Shown: positions 25,953 through 36,025 of the stretch, one piece after another
Layout: each line of letters begins with the position of its first letter
Numbering within the stretch: position 1 is the stretch's first letter
Source of the DNA: Acinetobacter sp. UBA801
GTDB lineage: Bacteria; Pseudomonadota; Gammaproteobacteria; Pseudomonadales; Moraxellaceae
NCBI GenBank assembly: GCA_002296655.1
Contig: DBIN01000019.1
Location: forward strand, 1-64,000
DNA: 64,000 nt
Reading direction: 5' to 3'
The notes under the pieces: generated by a model
Databases searched by the model: none
The model's input: the letters and a program-made list of their open reading frames with translations, nothing else
Told to the model about the DNA's origin: nothing
Translations under genes and position numbers: made by a program

Positions 25953-27650
25953 TTATACTGCTGCTGCAACTACTTGATCCGTGCTTAATACGCCTTGCTC
26001 AATCAAGCGATTTGTACAAGCAATGATCGCATCAATTGATGAAGTCACAATGTTGTCGTGTACCCCTGCACCAAAGGCAGATTTACCTGTGCCTTTCACT
26101 TGCAATTCAATTAAAGCCAACGCTTTTGCATGTGCGCCCGAGCTAATGCTGCGCTCTTCGTAGTTCAAGACATCAATTGGTAGTTGAAGTGCATTCAAAA
26201 TTGCTGAAATTGGACCGTTGCCTTCGCCGCGTAAGCGTTGCGTTTCGCCGTTCACTACCACATCTAACTCAATGACTTGATTGCCATTTTCATCAGATAA
26301 TTTGTAGTTTTGCGTCGCATAGTGCGCATCTTTTACTGCAACGTAAGTGTCTTTAAACAAATTCCAGATTTCACTTGCACTGATTTCTGTGCCTTGCTCA
26401 TCGGTACGTTGTTGCACAATTTGCGAGAATTCAATTTGTAAACGACGTGGCAAAGTCACGTTGTAGTTCGATTCTAACAAGTACGCAATCCCGCCTTTGC
26501 CCGATTGTGAGTTGACACGAATCACCGCATCATAGTCACGCCCTAAATCTTTCGGGTCGATTGGCAAGTAAGGCATATCCCAAATTTCTTCGTTTTTCTG
26601 GAATTCAAAACCTTTCTTAATTGCGTCTTGGTGTGAGCCAGAGAATGCAGTAAAGACTAAGTCACCTGCGTACGGATGACGAGGGTGTACTGGCAAGCCT
26701 GTGCATTCTTCAACTGTAGCAATAATTTCGTTGATGTTTGAGAAATCCAACTCAGGTGCAACACCTTGGGTGTACATGTTTAAGGCAATTGCCGCAACGT
26801 CAACGTTACCGGTACGTTCACCGTTACCAAATACACAACCTTCTACACGGTCTGCACCCGCCATGATGGCCAATTCAGAAGCGGCAATACCACAACCACG
26901 GTCATTGTGACAGTGCACTGAAATGATCACGCCATCACGACGCTCAATATTGCGGTGCATCCATTCCACTTGGTCGGCATACACGTTTGGTGTAGATACT
27001 TCCACTGTTGCAGGCAAGTTTAAAATGACTTTATTGGTTGGCGATGCTTCCCAAATTTCAGTTACCGCATCACATACATCTTTAGCTACTTCTAACTCAG
27101 TTGCAGTAAAACATTCTGGGCTGTACTGGAATACCCATTCAGTTTCAGGTTGCTTCGCTGCGTATTCTTTTACTTTGGTTGCAGCGTTGATGGCCAATTG
27201 TTTGGCACCCGCAATATCTACATTCAAGACTTTTTGGCGGAAGGTAGGCGAGTTGGCATTATAAATATGCACAATTGCACGTTTTGCACCTTGTAAAGAT
27301 TCAAAAGTACGTGCAATCAAATGGTCACGTGCTTGTACCAAGACTTCAATATACACGTCATCTGGAATATGACCTTCTTCAATCAATTTGCGGGTGAAAT
27401 CGAAGTCAACTTGAGATGCAGATGGGAAACCAATTTCGATATGCTTAAAACCAATTTTCACAAGCATTTGGAACATTTTGAATTTTTGTTCGATGTTCAT
27501 TGGCTCAAAGATCGCTTGGTTACCGTCACGTAGGTCGGTACTCATCCAAATTGGCGCTTTGGTAATTTCGTTATTTGGCCATTGGCGGTCTGGTAAGTCG
27601 ACACGCTGGTACATACGACGGTATTTCTTGCTTGGATCTGCCAACATCAT
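25953..27650 (-). CDS. leuA: 2-isopropylmalate synthase (long form)
   Basis: 565 residues. It condenses acetyl-CoA with 2-oxoisovalerate, the first committed step of leucine synthesis. The catalytic HMGL-like barrel has [11 protein letters not shown] (residues about 35-46), the VHCHNDRG metal site and [10 protein letters not shown]. The C-terminal half (about 440-560) is the LeuA dimer domain for leucine feedback inhibition. AGGAG lies six bases before ATG 27650. The preceding 520 bp contain a leucine-rich short ORF (27779-27865), so attenuation by leucyl-tRNA supply is plausible. Confidence 0.95.
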   Translation of the reverse strand: MMLADPSKKYRRMYQRVDLPDRQWPNNEITKAPIWMSTDLRDGNQAIFEPMNIEQKFKMFQMLVKIGFKHIEIGFPSASQVDFDFTRKLIEEGHIPDDVYIEVLVQARDHLIARTFESLQGAKRAIVHIYNANSPTFRQKVLNVDIAGAKQLAINAATKVKEYAAKQPETEWVFQYSPECFTATELEVAKDVCDAVTEIWEASPTNKVILNLPATVEVSTPNVYADQVEWMHRNIERRDGVIISVHCHNDRGCGIAASELAIMAGADRVEGCVFGNGERTGNVDVAAIALNMYTQGVAPELDFSNINEIIATVEECTGLPVHPRHPYAGDLVFTAFSGSHQDAIKKGFEFQKNEEIWDMPYLPIDPKDLGRDYDAVIRVNSQSGKGGIAYLLESNYNVTLPRRLQIEFSQIVQQRTDEQGTEISASEIWNLFKDTYVAVKDAHYATQNYKLSDENGNQVIELDVVVNGETQRLRGEGNGPISAILNALQLPIDVLNYEERSISSGAHAKALALIELQVKGTGKSAFGAGVHDNIVTSSIDAIIACTNRLIEQGVLSTDQVVAAAV

Positions 27651-27754
27651 GAGGAACTCCTTGTGTAGCGCCTGTTGCTCAGTCTTATTAAATGCAACGT
27701 ACTACTAATAATATATGGTGTCTATTTAAACAAAATTAAAGGGATATTCAGAGG

Positions 27755-27776
27755 AAATTGCTTAGAAAAGCAAATT
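27755..27776 (-). promoter_or_regulatory. Hairpin between the leucine-rich leader ORF and leuA
   Basis: On the minus strand AAATT-T-GCTT/AAGC-AATTT forms a 9-bp stem with one bulge and a four-base loop, directly after the leader ORF stop. Only a weak T-rich stretch follows. It could be one arm of an attenuator; I did not find a classical GC-rich terminator. Confidence 0.35.
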
Positions 27777-27778
27777 TT

Positions 27779-27865
27779 TTATAGGCGCGCGTGGCGCAGC
27801 ATCAGGAGATTCAATTGAGGTTGAGCGTAAGTCGGAAAAGCAAAAAGATCATTCGTTTTCATCAT
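27779..27865 (-). CDS. Candidate leucine leader peptide upstream of leuA (28 aa)
   Basis: A short ORF in the otherwise gene-free 520 bp before leuA. It has two tandem ATG codons (27865, 27862) and a TAA at 27781-27779. The peptide has 28 residues, six of them Leu. Five of those fall in the last eleven residues (LNLLMLRHARL, codons TTG, CTC, CTG, CTG, CTA). Clustered regulatory codons near the stop, in the correct strand and place, are the hallmark of ribosome-mediated attenuation, as in leu and ilv operons of enterobacteria. The ribosome site is weak and no strong terminator follows, so this is inference. Confidence 0.5.
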   Translation of the reverse strand: MMKTNDLFAFPTYAQPQLNLLMLRHARL

Positions 27866-28112
27866 GTAACCATCAAGATCAATACAAAGGTTTTACTTAT
27901 GCAAACCTTTTAGGAAAAATTGCATGAGTGCTAAGTTCATAGTCATATCATATCGCGCTTGTGTTGAGAATGTTTTCCGAATATCTGATTGAATAAAACA
28001 ATAATGAGATTTTTTTTCTAATTTTATTTATTTATGAGTATTTTTTATTGAATATTGGTAATTGTTTAAATGATTGTAAAAGTAAATCACAATATTTACT
28101 TAAATTTTTCTC

Positions 28113-28144
28113 GCTACTGTTTAAGTGCGGGCGACTACAGTAGC
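28113..28144 (-). other. Hairpin downstream of the piuC-like gene
   Basis: GCTACTGT/ACAGTAGC arms (8 bp) with a 16-base GC-containing loop, 28 bp after the piuC-like stop. No good T-run on the minus strand follows, so it is at best an mRNA 3' end structure. Confidence 0.4.
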
Positions 28145-28171
28145 AAGTATTTTTAAATCGGTTTTAAGGTC

Positions 28172-28855
28172 TTAAAGTTCAGCCCATTTGCGCATCAAGT
28201 TGTGGTAAAGGTTGGTGAGCTTAATCACTTCTTCATGTTGATCACCCAACTGCATACGTAGGTTTTGCACAGTTTGATCAAGATTGAACAGCATATGACG
28301 ATCAGCATCATCGCGTACCATGCTTTGTACCCAAAAGAAGGAAGCAATACGACAGCCCGACGTTACCGCAGTTACTTCATGCAAACTGGTAGAAGGGTAG
28401 AGGATCATGTCCCCTGCAGGAAGTTTAACTTCATGATAGCCATAAGTGTCCTCAACCACGAGATCACCACCTTCATATTCGTCAGGCTCGCTTAAAAATA
28501 CCGTACAGGATAAATCGGTACGCAAGCGTTCATTGGTGCCACGAATACGACGAATTGAATTATCGACATGAAAACCAAAAGATTCATTGTTTTCGTAACG
28601 GTTAAATAGAGGTGGAATAATATCTAAAGGAATAGCTGCAGAAAGGAATAAAGGATGCTGCCCAAGCGACTCTAAAATAATGCTACTAAGATGATGCGTG
28701 AGCGGATGATCTTCAGGGAGTTGTTGATTCTGTTTTACTGTCGCAGATAAAGTTCCTGCGGTAACTTTTCCATTGACCCATTCAATTTTGTCCATTTCAT
28801 CACGGAAGTATTGAACTTGCTCTTTTGTTAGTACATTAGGGATATGATGAATCAC
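28172..28855 (-). CDS. piuC: PiuC-like Fe(II)/2-oxoglutarate dioxygenase (PKHD-type hydroxylase)
   Basis: A 227-residue cytoplasmic oxygenase of the PiuC/YbiX family. The double-stranded beta-helix iron site is visible: FHVDN (H-x-D, about residues 96-100) and the distal His in TSLHEVTAV (about 158), followed by GCRIASFFW, the family's 2-oxoglutarate-binding Arg strand. PiuC homologs are encoded beside catecholate siderophore receptors and are Fur-regulated; the physiological substrate is not settled. It lies 95 bp downstream of the PiuA-like receptor on the same strand, so it is probably read from the same iron-controlled promoter. Confidence 0.88.
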   Translation of the reverse strand: MIHHIPNVLTKEQVQYFRDEMDKIEWVNGKVTAGTLSATVKQNQQLPEDHPLTHHLSSIILESLGQHPLFLSAAIPLDIIPPLFNRYENNESFGFHVDNSIRRIRGTNERLRTDLSCTVFLSEPDEYEGGDLVVEDTYGYHEVKLPAGDMILYPSTSLHEVTAVTSGCRIASFFWVQSMVRDDADRHMLFNLDQTVQNLRMQLGDQHEEVIKLTNLYHNLMRKWAEL

Positions 28856-28890
28856 ACGAACACCTTTTATTTAGAATAACTTATACATGC

Positions 28891-28917
28891 AAATAGCCTC
28901 TGCAGGCAGAGGCTATT
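28891..28917. terminator. Hairpin between the piuA-like and piuC-like genes
   Basis: A near-perfect 11-12-bp stem, AATAGCCTCTG/CAGAGGCTATT, with a tiny loop. The T-run is better on the plus strand; on the minus strand it may act as a partial terminator or mRNA stabiliser and lower piuC relative to piuA. Confidence 0.55.
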
Positions 28918-28950
28918 TTTATATCACAATTCCATAGCTAATATATGGGA

Positions 28951-31173
28951 TTAGTATTTAAAGTTTAGAGAAAGCACTGCACTACGACCTTCTGCTTCAG
29001 TGGCGTAGTGAGAGGCATACGCTTTAGTGAAATAGCGTTCGTCCGACAGGTTATTGACATTCAATTGCAGGTCAACATTTTCGTTAACGTTGTAACGTGC
29101 CATGGCATCGTAACGGACATAGCCTGGAACAAATTTGGTATTTGCCGCATTACCATACACTTTATCCATCGCAACAGCACCAGCACCTAAAGTCAACTGT
29201 GGCATGACTTGGTAAGTGGTCCATAGTGTTGCAGAGTTCTTAGCAACGTTTTGAACTTGCTTGCCGTCATTTAAACCAGCGCCATCATCAACTAATTCGC
29301 TGTCTAAATAAGTATATCCAGCAGATAATGCCCATTTGTCCGTGATATTACCATTTACACCTAATTCAAAACCATCGACACGTGTTTCACCAATATTTTT
29401 GGTTGTACCGTCATCAGCTGTTGCACGAGTATTGGTTTTTTCAGTACGGAAAATGGCTGCTGTTAAATTAAGTTTTTCATTCAAGACATCCCATTTAGTC
29501 CCCAGTTCCATAGTGCGGACTTCTTCAGGTTTTAAGTTTTGAATAGCTGCTGTAATCCCTTCAGAACCATCACCACCATCCACACCGACTGGGTTTGATG
29601 AGGTTGCATAACTTGCATAGATTGAACCATTTTCGACAGGCTTATAAACTAAACCAGCTTGATAGTTTACAAAGTCTGAATCGTTTTTAAGGTTAACAAC
29701 GGTTCCTTCCGAATAGGTTGAGTTATAGCGACCTGCAATCATGGTTTGTTCTGCTGAGTAGTCATCCCAACGTAAGCCTAAATCCAAGATCCACTGTGGG
29801 TGTAATTCAATGCTATCGAGGAAATATACAGAAGTGTTTTTATTCTGAATGTTATAGCGGTCAGCGCCTTCAGTACTGATGCTGCCTGTCCATGGACCAC
29901 GATTAGGATTTTGGACAGAAGTACACCAGCCCGTAGCAATGTTTTCTGGTGTACATGCATTGTATCCAGCACCTGTTGTATTTTTACCATCAATAATATA
30001 TTGGGTACGATCAGTTTCTTGGCCTGAGTACTCAGCACCTAAGTTAAAGCTGTGCTTTAAGCGACCTGTATTAAACTTACCCGTTAAAGCCAATTGGTCT
30101 GTAAATGCATCGGTATTTGCCATACGTGAGTTTGCACGCGCCCAAACATTGCCGCTTTTATAGATGTTGCCTTGGGAGCTATCTGGGTTTGTCCACAGAT
30201 AATTATTTTTAGAGCTGTTATAAACTGCGGTATTTGAAATGGTTAGATTATCAGTCAGGTCATGTTCAAGCTTGATCGTTCCTGATTGATTTTCTTGTTT
30301 TTGGAAATCACGGTCTTTCCAACCATAGTAAACACCCTGTTTTACATCAATTGGTTTTCCTGAGTATTGTGAATAGCCCGTAGGATTGTTGTATGGCACA
30401 CCTGAATCAGGGGTATCATCAGTTTTGAGGTAGTAGTAGCTTAATGTTGCACGCGTGTCGCTGTCTAGACCAAACGTAATACTTGGCGCAATACCTGCAC
30501 GTGCATATTCAGTACCATTTTCTTGACCTGCTTTGTCGTTGTGGTGACCCATTACGGCAACACGAGCAGCAATACCATTACCAAAATCTTTGTTACCGTC
30601 TAAAGTAATACGTTGGTAATCATCCGTTCCTGCTCCCACAGAACCTTCTAAAAAATCACCTTTTTTAGCGGTTTTTGAAATCATGTTGATGCTACCACCA
30701 GTTGTGCCTGCACCACCCATTGCTGACGCAGAACCTTTGGTAACTTCGACTTGCTCAATCGCAAACATTTCACGATTTTGTGAAGTAGAGTTGCGAATAC
30801 CATCAACATACATTGAACTTTCAGAGTTATAACCACGAATGAAAGGACGGTCACCATTCGGGTTGCCGCCTTCACCTGCACCAAGTGTGATACCAGGCAC
30901 TGTGCGTAAAGCATCGCTTAAAGTTGTAACTTGAGTGTCTTCAATCAGCTGTTTAGAAATAACAGATACTGACTTTGGTGTGTCGAGTAGGGGAGCAACA
31001 AATTTGCTATTTGCAGAATTATCTACTTTTAAACTTTGTTCTGCTGCCGCTTCCGTGTGAATTGTTTCTAATTGCGCGATTTGATCTTGCGCAACAGCAT
31101 TGACTGCAACCACAGAGAGTGTTGAAGCGATTGCTGAAGAAACCAGTTTTTTACGTGTTTTGATGAAGGTCAT
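28951..31173 (-). CDS. piuA: PiuA/Fiu-type TonB-dependent catecholate siderophore receptor
   Basis: 740 residues. A signal peptide (ending about residue 29 at VNAVAQ) precedes the plug domain (about 60-180), which has DTPKSVSVISKQL, RPFIRGYNSESSMYVDGIR, IEQVEVTKGSASAMGG and GGSINMISK. A 22-strand barrel follows and ends in the outer-membrane signature LSLNFKY. The sequence fits the PiuA/Fiu family, which imports catecholate ferri-siderophores and is a known entry route for siderophore-conjugated beta-lactams such as cefiderocol in Acinetobacter. A Fur-like site lies about 40 bp upstream. The reading frame is intact. Confidence 0.85.
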   Translation of the reverse strand: MTFIKTRKKLVSSAIASTLSVVAVNAVAQDQIAQLETIHTEAAAEQSLKVDNSANSKFVAPLLDTPKSVSVISKQLIEDTQVTTLSDALRTVPGITLGAGEGGNPNGDRPFIRGYNSESSMYVDGIRNSTSQNREMFAIEQVEVTKGSASAMGGAGTTGGSINMISKTAKKGDFLEGSVGAGTDDYQRITLDGNKDFGNGIAARVAVMGHHNDKAGQENGTEYARAGIAPSITFGLDSDTRATLSYYYLKTDDTPDSGVPYNNPTGYSQYSGKPIDVKQGVYYGWKDRDFQKQENQSGTIKLEHDLTDNLTISNTAVYNSSKNNYLWTNPDSSQGNIYKSGNVWARANSRMANTDAFTDQLALTGKFNTGRLKHSFNLGAEYSGQETDRTQYIIDGKNTTGAGYNACTPENIATGWCTSVQNPNRGPWTGSISTEGADRYNIQNKNTSVYFLDSIELHPQWILDLGLRWDDYSAEQTMIAGRYNSTYSEGTVVNLKNDSDFVNYQAGLVYKPVENGSIYASYATSSNPVGVDGGDGSEGITAAIQNLKPEEVRTMELGTKWDVLNEKLNLTAAIFRTEKTNTRATADDGTTKNIGETRVDGFELGVNGNITDKWALSAGYTYLDSELVDDGAGLNDGKQVQNVAKNSATLWTTYQVMPQLTLGAGAVAMDKVYGNAANTKFVPGYVRYDAMARYNVNENVDLQLNVNNLSDERYFTKAYASHYATEAEGRSAVLSLNFKY

Positions 31174-31212
31174 AACGAATCTAGTTCTAGCGTTGTAAAT
31201 TGGTATGCAAAT

Positions 31213-31231
31213 AATAATGATTCTTGTTTAG
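31213..31231 (-). promoter_or_regulatory. Fur-box-like site upstream of the piuA-like gene
   Basis: AATAATGATTCTTGTTTAG matches the 19-bp GATAATGATAATCATTATC consensus at about 11 positions, including an unbroken ATAATGAT. It lies 40-58 bp before the start codon, where an iron-responsive operator would overlap the promoter. Confidence 0.5.
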
Positions 31232-31385
31232 TTTAGCAATTGTGAATAATTGGAATTATCTATAATAAGTTATGATGAAAATGTGAAAATAAATGATATT
31301 GTGTAACAATCTGTATATAAGTGTATGATTTTAAGTGGATATAGAAAAATCCTGCCGAAGCAGGGTTTAGAGGAAAAGAAAATTT

Positions 31386-33602
31386 TTAGAACTTAAAGGT
31401 AGTACTTAATTGTACTCTGCGACCTTCTTGTGTGTTGCTATAGTGGTTATACCAACCGATATCTGCAACTTTTTCATAATCCGTGAAGTTTTTATCAAAC
31501 ACGTTATAAAGTGCAACACCAACGTCCCAATGATCATTCACAGTGAAATTCGAGCCGACATGTAGAAGAGCATATGCTTTGTAGTCACCTAAAGCATTGT
31601 AAATGGCTTTTTCATCTTTGGTCAGATTGGCATAAGTTTTTGTATAGCGTGCGCGTTCACTTCGGTATTCACCGCGAGCCCAAAGTTGAATGTTGTCATC
31701 AGCTTGCCACTTAAGTGATGCATTGACCATATGTTCTGGCGTGTCATTGAGATGTGGGTTACCAAGCTTAGAATCTTTAATTTCAGTTTCGGTCCACGTG
31801 TAGTTAATACCGAAGTTCCATGCAGGATAGAACTCCCAATTTAACCCCGTTTCAATTCCATAGACTTCAGCATCTTCGGCATTGGTAGGTCGTGTGACGT
31901 TCCAAGAATCAGCTTTGCCAGTGGTTGGGTGATAGCCCATCACCCATGGTGTGCCAATAGAAGCCATATATTTTTCACAGTCTGCTTTAGACCAGCTACT
32001 TCCAGAGGTTGATGTTGTATCGGTATTACAGCTGAATTCAGTATTGCCGCTGACAATTTTATCTTCAATCTGGCTGTAAAAAGCGGTGATGTTATAGTCG
32101 AAGTTTTTATTGTTGGTGAAAGATGTCCCGAACTCAAAATTCTTACTGGTTTCAGGCTTTAAATTTGGATTACCGAAGAGGGGGTTACGCCCTTGACCGC
32201 CAACATTATAAATACCGTTGGTGAGTCGCTCTAAGCGTGGCGCTTTATAGCCCTCAGAATAACCGCCTTTGAATGTCCAGTTATCATTCGCCTTCCAAAC
32301 TAAATAGGCACGAGGAGTCCAAAAGTCTCCAAAGGTATCGTGATCATCAAAGCGCAGACCTAGAGTAAGTGCTAAATGATCCGTCAGTGCCCTTGTATCT
32401 TCAGCGAATAATCCGATTTGGGTAAATGAAATTTCTTTGTTTTCTCTTAAGCCATCTTGCAGACTGGCATCCCACCATTGACCGCCTAAAGCTATATTGT
32501 GTCGATCAAAATATTAAGTGGTAAATTTGGTATCAAAAATCGTGTCTTCACTTTCCAGTATACGAGGCGTGATGGCTTGAGACATATTTTGCGCACGTGC
32601 TGGAATCAAACGCCCAATAGTTTCAGTTTGAGTATTGGCAATACTGGATTCAAGTGTACCGATTTGATTACGCCAAGTATGGGCTAAAATGATTTTGTCA
32701 CGGTTATATTCTTGAGCTTTATCATAGCCGCCATTTGCACCAAGCGTACCCAACTGTCCATTGCTATTGTCATACCACTGTTCAGTTTGTTCATACTCAA
32801 CAGAAAGATCGTGTTGATCTGTTGGCGTTAAAGTAAGACGTACACCAATAGTTTCTAAATCTGACTTGGTTGGGTTGTTGCCCATATTTAATTCAGAAGA
32901 ACCACCTTCATCATCCGAACGAGTCAGATGAGACTGATCGCGTTCAGCTTTACGGCCTCGTAATTGAATACCCAGTAAATTTGGAATAATTGGACCTGTT
33001 ACATAAGTATCAACGGAGCGTTGATTGCCAAATTCTGAACTATTGGGAAGTAAAGTGCCTTCTAAAGTAACTGCACCCGTCCATTCATTGCTGACTTTCT
33101 TGGTGATGATATTAACAACGCCACCCATTGCATCGGAACCATATAAAGTTGAGGCTGGACCGCGGATGACTTCAATGCGTTCAATTGCAGAAATAGGGGG
33201 GATAAAGCTGTTATTTGATTCTCCAAAGCCGTTTGGTGTAATGTCACCTGTACTGTTTTGGCGTCGTCCATCGACTAAAACTAAGCTGTATTCTGAATCC
33301 ATGCCGCGAATACGAATATTTAAACCACCTGTTTTACCTGCTGTTGGGCTGATATCGACACCTTCAACATCGCTTAAGGCATCTGCAATTGAATTAATGC
33401 GTTTATTCTTTAAATCTTCTGCTGTAATGACGGTCATTGTCGCAGGCGCATTCTTAATATCTTGTTCAAAACCTGCCGCTGAAACCACAATTGTGGAAAG
33501 TTGATGGGTTGAAGTCGCATCGGTAGAGGTATTTGCGAAAACAGTAGTAGAGGTTGCCCCAAGTAATGCAAGACACAGCGGGTGTAGGTTGAACTTAGCC
33601 AT
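31386..33602 (-). pseudogene. TonB-dependent siderophore receptor (FepA/PirA-like) interrupted by one in-frame stop
   Basis: The frame is continuous over 739 codons except for a TAA at codon 363 (32514-32516), which splits it into an N-terminal 362-residue part (signal peptide; plug with NAPATMTVITAEDL, MDSEYSLVLVDGRRQ, IERIEVIRGPASTLYGSDAMGG) and a C-terminal barrel of 375 residues ending LSTTFKF. Both halves stay in one frame, so a single substitution (for example CAA to TAA) explains it. The receptor resembles the enterobactin-type FepA/PfeA/PirA group. As read, the product would lack half the barrel and should not function. A strong Fur-like site precedes it. Confidence 0.85.
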
Positions 33603-33685
33603 AAAATTATATCTCTAATATGAATCAATGAACCTAATTTAGACCTATACGGTAACTAGAATCATTCATGAAGGAGTTGGTTAAT

Positions 33686-33704
33686 ATTAATGATAATTAT
33701 TCTT
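33686..33704 (-). promoter_or_regulatory. Strong Fur-box-like site upstream of the broken receptor
   Basis: ATTAATGATAATTATTCTT matches the Fur consensus at 14 of 19 positions with an unbroken ten-base TAATGATAAT core. It lies about 85-100 bp upstream of the receptor start. It shows that the receptor was, and probably its transcript still is, iron-regulated. Confidence 0.65.
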
Positions 33705-33791
33705 ATTTACGACAGGAAATATACACAAAGTTGAAAATTTACAGAAAATAGCGTGCCGATTAAAAAAATTCAGTCAAGATCAGAACGTATT

Positions 33792-33820
33792 TTGTATATC
33801 CTTTAATGTTGTCATATAAT
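33792..33820 (+). promoter_or_regulatory. Promoter of tig
   Basis: TTGTAT (33792-33797), a 17-base spacer and a consensus TATAAT (33815-33820), about 48 bp before the tig start codon. Confidence 0.7.
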
Positions 33821-33867
33821 GTGGCACTTTTTTATAAACTGTTATTACTAACTATATCGAGGAAGCC

Positions 33868-35199
33868 ATGCAAGTAACTTCTGAAGCGGTTTCGGGCGTT
33901 GCCCGTCGTTTAAATGTATCTGTACCGACGAGCCGTATTAACGAGCAGTTTGAAGCTCGCTTGAAACGCACTGCCAAAACTGTGAAGATCAACGGCTTCC
34001 GTCCAGGTAAAGTGCCTCTAAACGTTGTTCGTCGTGAATACGGTGCGGGTATTTATCAAGAAGTGATCAACGACATTATTCGTGACACCGTGTTTGAAGC
34101 AATCCAGCAAGAAAAAATCAATGCTGTGGGTATGCCGAACATCGAAAAAACTGAAATGAAAGACGACGCTTTAGTGTACGAAGCGACTGTTGAAGTTTAT
34201 CCTGAAGTTGAAGTGAAATTTGAAGGTTTAGAAGTTGAACGTAAGTCTTCAGAAGTGAACGACAAAGACGTTGAACAAATGCTTGAAAACCTTCAAAAGC
34301 AACGTGCTTCTTGGGTAGAAACCAAAGGCATGGCGAAACAAGACATGCAAGTAACTTTTGACTTTGAAGGCACTGTAGATGGCGAGAAGTTTGAAGGCGG
34401 TACTGCTGAAGACTTTAAACTGGTACTTGGTTCTGGTCGCATGATTCCTGGTTTTGAAGATGGTATCGTGGGCATGAAAAAAGGCGAAGAGAAAGTTATT
34501 GATGTAACTTTCCCTGAAGACTACCAGGCAGCGAACCTTGCAGGTAAAGCAGCACAATTCAAAATCACAGTGAAGCTTGTTGAAAAGCAAAAACTTCCAG
34601 AAATTGATGCAGAATTCCTACAAATCTTCGGTATTTCTGAAGAAGAAGGCGTAGACAAGTTAAAAGCCGACGTTCGTAAAAACATGGAACGTGAAGTGAA
34701 AAACGGTTTACGTAACCAAGTAAAAGGCGCAACTTTTGATGCACTTGTAGCTGCAAACGAAGTTGAACTTCCAGCAGCGATGATTGCTCAAGAAGTTGAC
34801 CGTCAACGTCAACAAATGATTCAGCAATTCACACAGCAGTTTGGTGCGCAAGGTGCAAAAGCATTTGATTCAAGCATGCTTCCAGATGAATTATTCAAAG
34901 AACAAGCTGAAAAATCTGTAAAACTTGGCGTATTGGTGAGCAAAGTATTAGAAAATGCTAAACTCGAAGTAGATCAAGCACGTGTAGATGCTTACATCGA
35001 AGACATGGCTTCTTCTTATGAAGATCCAAGCGAAGTGATTGAATACTTCAAAAACGACAAACAACAACGTTCACAAATTGAAGCTGTTGTTTTAGAAGAC
35101 CAGGTTGTAGATCACATCTTAGCTTCTGCAAAAGTAACCGATACAACTGTAAGCTATGACGATTTATTGAAAGAGCAGCAGGCTCGTCAACAAGGCTAA
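33868..35199 (+). CDS. tig: Trigger factor
   Basis: A 443-residue ribosome-bound chaperone and prolyl isomerase that meets nascent chains at the exit tunnel. The N-terminal ribosome-binding domain ends with the signature [13 protein letters not shown] (about residues 45-57). The FKBP-type PPIase domain spans about 160-245 ([30 protein letters not shown]), and the C-terminal helical chaperone domain follows. AGGA lies five bases before ATG. It stands upstream of clpP and clpX, the usual bacterial proteostasis order, but has its own terminator. Confidence 0.97.
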   Translation: MQVTSEAVSGVARRLNVSVPTSRINEQFEARLKRTAKTVKINGFRPGKVPLNVVRREYGAGIYQEVINDIIRDTVFEAIQQEKINAVGMPNIEKTEMKDDALVYEATVEVYPEVEVKFEGLEVERKSSEVNDKDVEQMLENLQKQRASWVETKGMAKQDMQVTFDFEGTVDGEKFEGGTAEDFKLVLGSGRMIPGFEDGIVGMKKGEEKVIDVTFPEDYQAANLAGKAAQFKITVKLVEKQKLPEIDAEFLQIFGISEEEGVDKLKADVRKNMEREVKNGLRNQVKGATFDALVAANEVELPAAMIAQEVDRQRQQMIQQFTQQFGAQGAKAFDSSMLPDELFKEQAEKSVKLGVLVSKVLENAKLEVDQARVDAYIEDMASSYEDPSEVIEYFKNDKQQRSQIEAVVLEDQVVDHILASAKVTDTTVSYDDLLKEQQARQQG

Positions 35200-35211
35200 T
35201 TGGCTTTGATA

Positions 35212-35238
35212 CAAAAAGGCGCTTCGTGCGCCTTTTTT
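35212..35238 (+). terminator. tig terminator
   Basis: A GGCGC/GCGCC stem with flanking A-run/T-run (AAAAAGGCGC...GCGCCTTTTTT), 13 bp after the tig stop. Confidence 0.85.
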
Positions 35239-35390
35239 ATTACATCGCGGTTTGCAGTTTTTTCAGAGAGTGATCGCATTTCACTCAAAATATCTACGAT
35301 TTAAACCGTGAATATTTTGCAATTTAGACAATTATCCCTCATATTGTGAACATGAGTCGTGTCACATAAATTTAGGAATAAATAACCATT

Positions 35391-35996
35391 ATGTATGTTC
35401 CAACAATTGAAAATGCTTTAATTCCCATGGTGGTCGAACAATCCTCTCGTGGTGAGCGTTCTTTTGATATTTATTCACGTCTTTTACGTGAACGTGTCAT
35501 TTTCTTGACGGGTGAAGTCGAAGATAATATGGCCAACTTAATTGTGGCGCAGATGTTGTTTTTAGAAGCTGAGAACCCTGATAAAGATATTCACCTTTAC
35601 ATTAACTCACCAGGTGGTTCAGTGACTGCAGGTATGGCAATTTACGATACCATGCAATTTATTAAACCAGATGTTGTGACTTACTGTATGGGACAAGCAG
35701 CATCTATGGGTGCATTCCTGCTTAATGCAGGCGCAAAAGGTAAGCGGTACTGTCTTGAAAATGCCCGCGTTATGATTCATCAGCCGCTGGGTGGTTTCCG
35801 TGGTCAGGCGTCAGATATTGAAATTCATGCGCGTGAAATTTTATTCATTAAAGAGCGTTTGAACCGTTTAATGGCAGAACATAGTGGTCAGGACTATGAA
35901 ACTGTCGCAAGAGATACCGACCGTGACAATTTCATGACTGCACAGGCAGCGAAGGAATACGGTCTTGTGGATGAAGTTTTAACAAAACGTCCATAA
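35391..35996 (+). CDS. clpP: ATP-dependent Clp protease proteolytic subunit
   Basis: A 201-residue serine protease that forms the tetradecameric chamber fed by ClpX or ClpA. The catalytic Ser is in [11 protein letters not shown] (about residue 104) and the His in VMIHQPLGG (about 129), followed by the catalytic Asp in DTDRDNFM (about 178). The N-terminal propeptide-like residues [23 protein letters not shown] match the family. AGGA is about 12 bases upstream of ATG. clpX follows after 29 bp, so the two are one operon. Confidence 0.97.
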   Translation: MYVPTIENALIPMVVEQSSRGERSFDIYSRLLRERVIFLTGEVEDNMANLIVAQMLFLEAENPDKDIHLYINSPGGSVTAGMAIYDTMQFIKPDVVTYCMGQAASMGAFLLNAGAKGKRYCLENARVMIHQPLGGFRGQASDIEIHAREILFIKERLNRLMAEHSGQDYETVARDTDRDNFMTAQAAKEYGLVDEVLTKRP

Positions 35997-36025
35997 GTTT
36001 TAAAGATTGAAATATTGGAGTGACT

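Noticed and set aside
31940..32137. 65-residue minus-strand ORF in the second receptor locus
   Set aside because: It is out of frame with the receptor; the receptor frame itself reads through this region without damage.
32514..32516. Programmed stop-codon readthrough or recoding in the receptor gene
   Set aside because: TAA is not a recoding stop for selenocysteine or pyrrolysine, and no stimulatory structure is evident; a nonsense mutation is simpler.
35200..35390. Sigma-32 heat-shock promoter before clpP
   Set aside because: CCCTCATAT is a poor -10 match and no CTTGAAA-like -35 lies at the right distance.
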